NCBI GenBank assembly: GCA_963932145.1
Contig: OZ010605.1
Coordinates: 33,072,966 to 33,136,965, forward strand
Direction of reading: 5' to 3'
Origin: Acanthosepion lycidas
Taxonomy: Eukaryota > Mollusca > Cephalopoda > Sepiida > Sepiidae
Length of the DNA: 64,000 nt
In this document: piece by piece, positions 56,086 through 64,000 of the stretch
Layout: each line of letters starts with the position of its first letter
Numbering within the stretch: position 1 is the stretch's first letter
The notes under the pieces: model-generated
The model's database searches: none
Told to the model about the DNA's origin: nothing
Seen by the model: the letters and a program-made list of their open reading frames with translations, nothing else
Position numbers and translations under genes: made by a program

Positions 56086-56530
56086 CGTTCGCTTTCTGAC
56101 CTTGATTCGAATCTCACCCCGGTTGATTTGTCAGGAAGTAGACTTCCGATGTTATCGGTCTGGATGGGGGGGGAGTCCGGCGTGCGGCACCTTTGGAAAG
56201 TGGCTGACTGAAAAACCATACCACGGGTTGACCCAAGCCTTGTGAGTGAAATTGGATAGACAGAACCCTTGGGGGCCGTCGATAGCTGTGCTAGCACGAA
56301 GTCACAAGTCATCGTGATCGAGAGTTTTAGTGTACTGATCTTGTTCAGATTGTTATTCACGCTAGATAACACGCTCTTTCCCAGAAACTAAGGTCTGCTC
56401 AGCATAGTTGCAGTAACTAAGGTCTGCTCAGCATAGTTGCAGTATAAACGACAGGTTGGCTCTATGGATGTTGAACAAGCACAAACGTGCCTGTGTGAAC
56501 GTCTGCAATAGGGATTGGCTAGCCGCCCTA
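56085..56530 (+). mobile_element. SINE family S3, copy 3, most complete
   Basis: Begins AACGTTCGCTTTCTGACC with the B-box-like GATTCGAATCTC. GCGTGCGGCACCTTTGGAAA, AAGCCTTGTGAGTGAAATTG, GCCGTCGATAGCTGTGCT and CTAGCCGCCCTAATAAACAG follow. A 29-bp segment (ACTAAGGTCTGCTCAGCATA...) is duplicated in tandem at 56387-56444. Confidence 0.75.
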
Positions 56531-56568
56531 ATAAACAGGTACTAGTGTCCAGTGGTCAGCTATTTTAT

Positions 56569-56569
<1 letters not shown>

Positions 56570-56661
<92 letters not shown>
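56570..56661. repeat. Compound (TA)n-(TG)n microsatellite
   Basis: TA with GTA interruptions to 56628, then TG to 56661. Confidence 0.95.
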
Positions 56662-56663
<2 letters not shown>

Positions 56664-56689
56664 TTTTTCATATTCGTATATGTTTTTCT

Positions 56690-57209
56690 TTTCAGGACAT
56701 AAACTGCTAGCCTCCTTATCAAAAATAACAGTTCAGTTGCAAGATTCAAATTACAGAGAAGGAATATTATTTAAGAATTTACACGTCCCTTAAAGTAATG
56801 TTTTCTTGACCAATGCAAATTCGCAAATAATTATATTGGATATACTACAACATGTTCAACAAGAAGACTGACGTTACATCTCTCTGACCATAGTTCAATT
56901 AGGTCTCATTTAAATGCACATGGAGACCTACCAAACTCTATCCGTAACATACTCGTTGATAATACAGACATAATAGCATTATCCGCATGCACAAAAAGGT
57001 TAAAAATAATGGAAGGATTGTTAATAAAAAAAGAAAACGCCAACAATCAATAATATCAACTATCACGGCTACAATATGCTGCTTGGGTTTCAAAAATAAA
57101 ATATTTCTATAACTCACGATACATACATAAAATAAACCATATATTCAGTTAAAAGTAAAAATAAAATTAATCTTTGATAATGGCTAAAAGTATAGCCGAA
57201 AGCGCTTGA
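56690..57209 (+). mobile_element. Penelope-like relic, GIY-YIG end plus hammerhead-like motif
   Basis: The open stretch 56826-57053 (75 codons) reads NNYIGYTTTCSTRRLTLHLS, DHSSIRSHLNAHGDLPNSIR, NILVDNTDIIALSACTKRLK and IMEGLLIKKENANNQ. That is the YIG..T......R...H order with a conserved late E, as in GIY-YIG domains of Penelope-like elements. It is a different lineage from the relics at 0.9 and 52.1 kb. The hammerhead-like motif at 57175 lies 120 bp downstream of the stop, where such motifs are expected. Confidence 0.75.
57175..57209 (+). ncRNA. Hammerhead-like ribozyme motif
   Basis: TTTGATAAT, stem II GGCT / AGCC with an 8-nt loop, GAAA, self-complementary GCGC, TT. Same order as at 52.5 kb with different but still paired stem II and stem III sequences. 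Stem I is at most 2-3 bp. Confidence 0.5.
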
Positions 57210-57325
57210 ATATATAAAACACATTATTGAAACACATAAAAAATTATATAAAACACTTAACCACATCAACCTTGTCGGCTGTTTTTAACGAAACTTGCAT
57301 AAAAGAGGGATTTCTGCCTAAATAC

Positions 57326-57328
<3 letters not shown>

Positions 57329-57396
<68 letters not shown>
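57329..57396. repeat. (TA)n microsatellite
   Basis: 68 bp of TA followed by a short GT run. Confidence 0.95.
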
Positions 57397-57399
<3 letters not shown>

Positions 57400-57499
57400 T
57401 GTGTGTGTGTTTGCACAAAATAAACGTCATTTTTTGTTATACCTTTAGGATCCATTCGATCAAGGCTTTTTCAAAAGGTATTCGTTAATTAATTGAGCA

Positions 57500-57900
57500 A
57501 GACGATAAAGCCACTAAGGCACAAGAGTTTTATGAGTGTTAGAGAATATGAGGAAAAGAAAATATAATTAAGGAGAGAGAACAATAAAAGAAGAATTAAG
57601 AACATAGGCGATAACGGTGCAAGAAGCAAGAAGAGATATTCACAAGCGAGAAGTTCGAGAGAAGAAACTGTTAGCATAGAACTTGCGGTTGCATCTAGCC
57701 AATTCAACTGTAAAATGATGAGATCTTGCCGCCAATCCAGTACTGCGCTTAAATACATAAAGCTTCGGTACCAAACAAGAAAGTTCATCAGAACAATTAC
57801 CATGAAAATATTTATAAAAAAAAGACACAGTGAAGCTACATTACTGCGATGGGAAAGTGACTGAAGCCGAAATGCCAGGTCAGAATCTAAAATATTGTAG
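57500..57900 (-). mobile_element. LINE family B 3' relic
   Basis: The minus strand reads FYKYFHGNCSDELSCLVPKL, YVFKRSTGLAARSHHFTVEL and ARCNRKFYANSFFSRTSRL, and has a reversed 3' tail at about 57500-57545. Good frame preservation over 60 codons. Confidence 0.75.
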
Positions 57901-57909
57901 ATTTTTCTT

Positions 57910-58555
57910 TGTATTTTATCAAGAATCTCTAAATACGTAGCAGAAACACTAAACGAACTGTGAAATGTAAGTGGACTTTATTTTTTGATGAAAAATGTTG
58001 AAAAACGGAAAATTTTATAACGTTTTAAATTTCTATCTTTTTGTGGGACCATTCAACGTTTTGGGCCCTACGACGTGAAGTCATTGGTGTCCAGACTAAT
58101 TCGGCTGAGAGTGTGCATAAACTGTTGGTTCTTTAACATTTGAATTATTTGAATTTAGGCGTACTTAATCCTATGAGTCTTAATGTTTTCATCTCCCCCG
58201 CTTGGGGTGAAATGTTTTTAAAAACTCACATTTACCGGCAGTTTTGATCATTTCTGAGCTGAATGATCAAGAAATACAGTTGCTGTCTTCGTGACGAGAA
58301 TAATTCTATATACTCCGCTGATACACAAGTTCGGCGTTCAAGCACTGATGAATGCTGAGGTTTCGAATACTCAATGGCGAACTGAGTCTAAAAATATTGG
58401 TTGCCAGGATACAACACACGCAACTACAATACTATCATCTAATTTTCATAACGTATAAATGCAACTTTCAAAAAATGTATATCGTAAAAGGGTATAATTA
58501 AATTTTTGTGGAAAAATCTATTTCTTAATAATAGCTATGTACGGATATTATTGCA
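57910..58555. other. AT-rich stretch, nothing recognised
   Basis: Only a faint LINE B-tail-like TCTCCCCCGCTTGGGGTGAAA at about 58192. Confidence 0.4.
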
Positions 58556-58765
58556 TACTAGCAGCATGGCCTGGCGTTGCCCGTACTTGATTCAAAAATT
58601 GACGGAAAATAAATAGTAAACATTTCAGAGTTTAGGCAGAATGGTTAGAAGTATAGAGGGAGTAGAATTTAGAAGGAAAACCCAATTCTAAACAGGAAGC
58701 AATGGATAAATCTCTACTCATGTTCAAAAGTCCGGGGACGATAAGTGAAACTTTCTACGCTCGAC
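58555..58765 (+). repeat. Dispersed repeat related to 42.0-42.35 kb
   Basis: TACTAGCAGCATGGCCTGGC, GTTGCCCGTACTTG, then CATTTCAGAGTTTAGGCAGA, CCAATTCTAAACAGGAAGCA and GGATAAATCTCTACTC, which match the tandem pair at 42.0-42.35 kb. Between 58765 and 59180 I see no further feature apart from a possible relative of 43.3 kb at 58838. Confidence 0.6.
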
Positions 58766-59189
58766 TACTGAGCTCTTCTTCCTCATATCTCGACAGAAAA
58801 CAAGATAGAGATTCATTCATTCATTTAAAGCGTGTCTTGGGCAAGGAGACATTTCTCTCCAGGTCAAACCATAGTCTATGTCTTCCATCTTGAAAGCCTG
58901 CCTTGGACACGGGCACATGGTCATTGAAAATCTACACCTCGGACGTTGTCTTCAGTCAAGGAAACTCTTTGCGTAAAGATACCCTGCCATCATTACACTG
59001 GCTGTATACATACTTATAGAACCCAGTCTATCCAACTGTCCTACTGAAAAATGATATTCGTGTGTGCCTCTCGGAAACACGTCCCAGAATTGATTTAATT
59101 ATTGAAGATGCAACAGGATATTAAATAAAACCATAAACAAATAGAACCTACTTTTTAATCTATTCTATTGTATACATATATTTTATAAC

Positions 59190-59615
59190 ATTTATGGCAG
59201 TGAATACCGGACCATCTCCTCAAAAATGAAGAAGCGACTTGAAGCAACAGAAATGTGATTCTGCAGAAAGATGCAGAAAATACCATCGCTCGAATATGCA
59301 AGCAACAACGAAGTTTTAGAGAAAATATAAACAAACGGGACACATATTTAATATCACTAAGAGACATTTGACATTTCTAGGGCTCATAATGAGGAAAGAG
59401 GGCTTGGAAAATATGATACACACAGGATAGATTGAAAGCAAGAGGGACAGAGGAAAGCAATGCATAACCTATCTAGCGAGTTTGGATGGTGGAACAAATT
59501 TTAGGAGAGATAACGAAAATATAAAGTTTATTAAGAGCTACAAATGACAGGAAATTGTGGAGAGCCATGATCATCAACATATTGAAGGGACATCGTGTAA
59601 TAGAAGAATTCTCCT
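59190..59615 (+). mobile_element. LINE family A C-terminal relic
   Basis: Nucleotide words GGCAGTGAATACCGGACCAT, GAAGAAGCGACTTGAAGCAA, CAACGAAGTTTTAGAGAAAAT, CTAGGGCTCATAATGAGGAA and GAGGGCTTGGAAAATATGAT follow the same order as in the 46.2-kb copy. Confidence 0.7.
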
Positions 59616-61394
59616 GAGAGACAGGTAGAACATTCCTATTTGAAAGAGTGGTGTAACCCATCCCATTTTCTCCCAGAATTTTGTTGCGCCAAGGTAATCC
59701 TGATGTATATGGAGATGACAGGGAGAATTTAAATCTTGGCGCTAATCATTTTAGTCCTCAGAGATTACATTTGTTATTAACCAAATTTACCTCAGCCTTT
59801 TCTCCCTTTTTCTATCTCATATTCTTTTTCTCTTTCCCCCTCTCGCTCTCTTTTGTTCCATCTCTCTTTCTCTTTCTTTCGTTAGTTTCTCATTCTCGTT
59901 TTCACTATTCTCTATTTTCTATCACTTCCGCTCCATAATCTTCTCTGACCTGGTCTTCTCTTTTGCTCTCTTCCCCCCTTCTTTCTCCTTCTTGCTTTCT
60001 ATTTCGTTTTCTGTTTCTATCTCTTGCATTTTACTGTTAACTATCTCTCTCACTCCCTCTCTCTTTTTTCTATTTATCTCAGTCACTATTACTCATTCCT
60101 TCACTTTGTCTTTCGTTCCTCTTCTCTCCAATTTTTTTCTGATCTCTTTCTCTTTCAATCATTGTTTATTTCTTAGTCTCCCTCTCTAATTGTTTCTCGT
60201 AACTCTCTGCACCCCACCTCACTCTCTCTCTCTCTTTTTCTCTTCTATCTATTCTCTATTTCTTTAATTCTCTCTCCCTTTCTATCCCACTGTCATTTTT
60301 ATCTTTTTCGCCTCTCCCTTTTCTCTCTGTTCTGTTCTTTATCACTTTCACCCTATGTTTCTCTCCCCCACCTACTTTTCCTTTTCTCTCTTAACTCTCT
60401 CTGTTCCCCGCACTCTCACTTCTTCTTTGTCTCCTTCTATCTTATATTCTCCGATTCTCTTTCTTTGTCCCCTCTCATTCTTTCTCCTATTCTCTCTCTC
60501 TCTTTCCTTTCTGCTCTCTCCCTCTTTCTTTCTTTTTAGTTGTCAATTCATTTCTTCCACTTTTTTTCGCCTCCATTTTCTCACATTCTCTCTTTTAACT
60601 TCTTATCCCTCTCACTCTATTTTTATTCCCCTCGTCTCTGCACTGCTCTCACCTTTTCCTTGTCGTTCTATCTCCTCCCTCTCTCTCTTACTATTGTTCC
60701 TCCTCCTCTTTTGATCTATCCTGCCTCTCCCCGCCTGTTCCTGTCTCCTTCTTTGGTTAACTCTTCAGGTATATCGAAGAGAACCGGAGTTTGGGGAATA
60801 TAAACAGAGAGAATTTCGCGTGTGTTATTTGTGTTTTTTTTTGTTTTTTTTTTCCAGCCTGTAGTCACAGAAGCATTTGAGTAAATATTTAAGTGGTTAA
60901 TCAGAGGCAATTATTGAATAAAATGCCTGCTTGGCAAATAACTAAAATAAGAAACTCTTGGGTTGTTCATTGTTTTCTTTTTGTTTCTTCTTATCTGTTA
61001 CCATTTTCCAGTGAAAATATTAAAAATTGGAATTTTTTCTTAAAAAATGGCTGATAATGGAGACTGCAATCTTTGGGAAAGAGAAATAAGCTAAAAATGA
61101 AGAAGTTAAAATTTTTTTCCTATTATTCCTTCTTCCGTTAATCAGTTTAGAATTGAATATATTTTACCTTCTCTTTTTATTCTTTTGTCTTCTTGGCTTA
61201 CGAATTTTTTTTTCTTTCTCTTCGTTTTTCTTTCAATTATTTATTTTCAATTTTCATTTTCGTTTATTTGTTGTTTCCAATGTTGCATTTATTTATTATT
61301 TACTCCATTTTTTTTATTTCATCAATCTTCTTTCCCCCTCTTCCTTCACTTCTTTAACTACCATTACTACTACTACTAACAAAAACAACAACAA

Positions 61395-61395
<1 letters not shown>

Positions 61396-61430
<35 letters not shown>

Positions 61431-61446
61431 TATTATTATTATTATT
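61396..61446. repeat. Inverted (AAT)n/(ATT)n microsatellite
   Basis: (AAT)n changes to (ATT)n at about 61431 with no spacer. Confidence 0.95.
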
Positions 61447-62014
61447 TTTCTTCTTCTTAATCTTCTTATACTACTAATGATTGATACTATAATTATTATT
61501 ATTTTCTTTTTCTCCATCGTTTCTTTGGATTCTACTAGTTTTCTTCTTTTTCATCATATTTTCTCCTTTTCCTATTTGTATCGTCTTTGGTAGGATTCTC
61601 ACACTCTGTATTTTCTCTGTAATCGTTCTCCTGTATTTTTATTCATATTCTCATTATATTTATTCCCATTTTCTTCTTGCTGTCATCTTCTTTTTCTCTC
61701 ATTCTTTTATTATTCAGTATTATCATTTCAGTTTCCTTCCTTAAGCCTGCCCGCCCTAGACCCGTCAGTCCGTTCACTTTCCTCCCTTCCTTTTCCTTCT
61801 TTTTCTTCTTTTCCTTCCTTTTCCTTCTTTTTCTTCTTTTTCTTCTTTTATACTATTTTTCATTATTTTTATTGTCTCCATTTTTCTACTTTTCTTCTCT
61901 GCTAATTTTCTTCTACAAATCTCTTTTTTCTTCTTCATATTTTCCTTTTTTTTATTATATTTCGTCTTCATTCCTCCTTCTCGTCTGAGTTTTTCTGCTT
62001 TTTTATCCCTTTTC

Positions 62015-62054
<40 letters not shown>

Positions 62055-62111
62055 TCATTCATGCATTCTTTCTTTCTTTCTTTCTACTTTCAAGTATACT
62101 CCTCCTGGCAT

Positions 62112-62247
<136 letters not shown>

Positions 62248-62479
62248 CTTTCTTTTTCCCTCCTCCTTTCCTCCTGATTTTTCTCTTTTTTTCATCTCTT
62301 TTCTTTCTTTTCTTTTGTCTTTCATTGTGATACCATGTTCTTCGTTTTTCTTCTTCTTCTTCTTCTTCTTCTTCTTCATTCCTCCTGATTTTTTTCTCTT
62401 TTTTTCATCACTTTTCTTTTTTTCTTCCATTAAATATGTTTCCTCTTGTCATTTTCTTTCTTCCTCTCTAATGCCATTC

Positions 62480-63340
62480 ATACTTAAAATAATTCAACTT
62501 TTATGAACAAAGCAACATTGTTATTTCAAATGCGCCTACAGCCCAGCCAGATGCACTTTTCGTCTGCCAAAGCCAAAATGTTGTCTTGAAAACAGAGAAA
62601 GAAAGAATTGGTCATTTTCCAAATAAACCAGATTTCATTTAGCCATTTTCAAAAACATCCCCCTTCATATTTTCCAATTCCCAGATTTACTTGGCAAGAT
62701 CTGGAGAATCAAAGAAGAATTTTACAACTTTGCTTATGATTCCAGATTTAAGAGACCACAGACACCAATACTAGTGGTATACGCACCTAACAGAAAATGG
62801 AATTGGTGAGCCAAATTCAAATTCCAGACAAAGTAGCTGATCTTCATTTTATACTAATTTCATTAGAAAAGCATGAATCTATCGTCACAATTGTTTCCGT
62901 GTTTGGGTCTTTGTCTTAGGCATGATGTTTCCGACTCAAGGAAATATGATGCTTTAATTCAAAGACAACAGTCTCATTTACTAATTCTCTACCTTGAGAT
63001 GGTCTTGGGCCTTTTATTGGTAAACAATAGTAAAAGAAAAATCATGTCTTACTCTTTGCTCCTGGTAACCTGTAGCCAAGCGTATTTTACATGGTGCGAA
63101 GAGGAGGTGGGAAGGTTAGCATCAAGAAACTTCCCTTCCACACACATTCTCCTTGGAGATACCATAAAGCATTTTTCAGCATTACACTTCTAATACTTAT
63201 GGTAATGGTAATATTAGCCGTTTCCTTACATGGAAACATGTGGCATTTATTGACTGACTAAACATTACTGTTTTCAATTCAAATGTATGTCTATCCCTTA
63301 AAACAATTTTTCAGGAAAACATGTTTCTCAAGTCTAGTAG
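62480..63340. other. Unassigned stretch with a 106-codon open frame
   Basis: The plus frame 62873-63193 (MNLSSQLFPCLGLCLRHDVS...) has no low-complexity sequence and no match to the transposon families above. It contains a hydrophobic stretch (LLILYLEMVLGLLLV). Without homology it could be chance or a decayed exon. Confidence 0.3.
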
Positions 63341-63344
63341 TTGT

Positions 63345-64000
63345 TACCAAATTTTCTAGTATTGATGATGGTTTCCTTCCAAACTTTCTATTTGAAATGG
63401 TGTGAAATTAACATTTGGATTATGTCATTATTTTGTTTATAAGTCATATGTCCTATGCATTTTAATTGTTGCAGCTGTTGGTAGTCCTCAAGTGATGTGG
63501 TTTCCGTTATTTGGTACAGTTCTTTATTTGAAGTAGTGCAAAACATTCATATCTTGATTATGTCATTATTTTCTCTTTCATTTACATGTGCTATCCATTT
63601 TAATTGTTGCTGCTGTTGGTACTCCTTAAGTGAGGTGGTTTCTGTTATTTGGTACAGTTATTTATTTGAAGTAGTGAAAAACATTGATATCTTGATTATG
63701 TCATTATTTTCTCTTTGAGTTACAAGTGCAATCCATTTTAATTGTTGCTGCTGTTGGTAGTCTTCAAGTGATGTGGTTTCTGTTATTTGGTACAGTCCTT
63801 TATTTGAATTTGTGCAAAACATTGATATCTTGATTATGTCATTATTTTCTCTTTCATTTACATGTCCTATCTATTTTAATTGTTGCTGCTGTTGGTAGTC
63901 TTCAAGTGATGTGGTTTCTGTTATTTGGTACAGTCCTTTATTTGAATTTGTGCAAAACATTGATATCTTGATTATGTCATTATTTTCTCTTTCATTTACA
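63345..64000 (+). repeat. 138-bp tandem repeat running out of the window
   Basis: AGTGA.GTGGTTTC recurs at 63491, 63629, 63767 and 63905, exactly 138 bp apart. A more diverged first copy starts near 63350. Unit words: TTGTTGCTGCTGTTGGTAGT, TTATTTGGTACAGT, TTATTTGAA.TAGTG, ATATCTTGATTATGTCATTA. The array's right end is not in the window. Confidence 0.92.

Noticed and set aside
62873-63193. 106-codon frame as a host gene or exon
   Set aside because: No domain, splice context or homology that I can recognise; length is within chance for this window.

Overview
The window looks like intergenic chromosomal DNA from a large, repeat-rich animal genome. The best guess is a coleoid cephalopod, probably an octopus. 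This rests on recalled familiarity with the non-LTR retrotransposon C-termini (SRLQSLSHRR..., RYADD-type reverse transcriptases), tRNA-derived SINEs, degenerate mariner copies and abundant (TA)n, all in AT-rich DNA; no database search was possible. I found no convincing host gene, exon, rRNA or functional tRNA. Nearly every protein-like signal is a broken transposable element.

Layout. 0.4-1.2 kb: Penelope-like element (PLE) relic with a GIY-YIG domain. 2.6-4.4 kb: a SINE-like repeat (here called R1), interrupted by an internally deleted mariner with both inverted ends and its TA duplication. 5.2-8.1 kb: LINE fragments, including a chimeric junction present twice. 8.9-9.85 kb: a 281-bp polypyrimidine tandem repeat. 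10.9-15.1 kb: SINE and LINE pieces and a dimeric tRNA-like repeat. 15.74-28.73 kb: a 13-kb satellite of 21-bp units in three nested orders. 29.2-34.2 kb: mariner-type and LINE relics, an 80-bp palindromic mariner MITE and an R1 copy. 35.4-38.9 kb: two SINE copies (plus a tail fragment) carrying hammerhead-ribozyme architecture, and LINE ends. 38.95-39.86 kb: an R1 copy with two internal minisatellites. 40-49.5 kb: LINE, SINE, Tc1 and mariner relics. 50.5-50.76 kb: a small GC-rich, hairpin-rich island. 52-57.2 kb: PLE relics with hammerhead-like motifs and a spacer-free palindrome. 59.7-62.5 kb: a CT-rich tract with many microsatellites. 63.35 kb to the end: a 138-bp tandem repeat running out of the window.

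Nothing here forms a host pathway. Two results stand out. The first is the 12.5-kb, almost indel-free satellite, whose register is preserved so exactly that one minus-strand frame is open throughout on either side of a single 1-nt deletion. The second is a recurring set of hammerhead-like RNA motifs. One SINE-like family joins a tRNA-type B-box region to a type-I hammerhead, and several PLE-associated copies have stem II sequences that differ but still pair.
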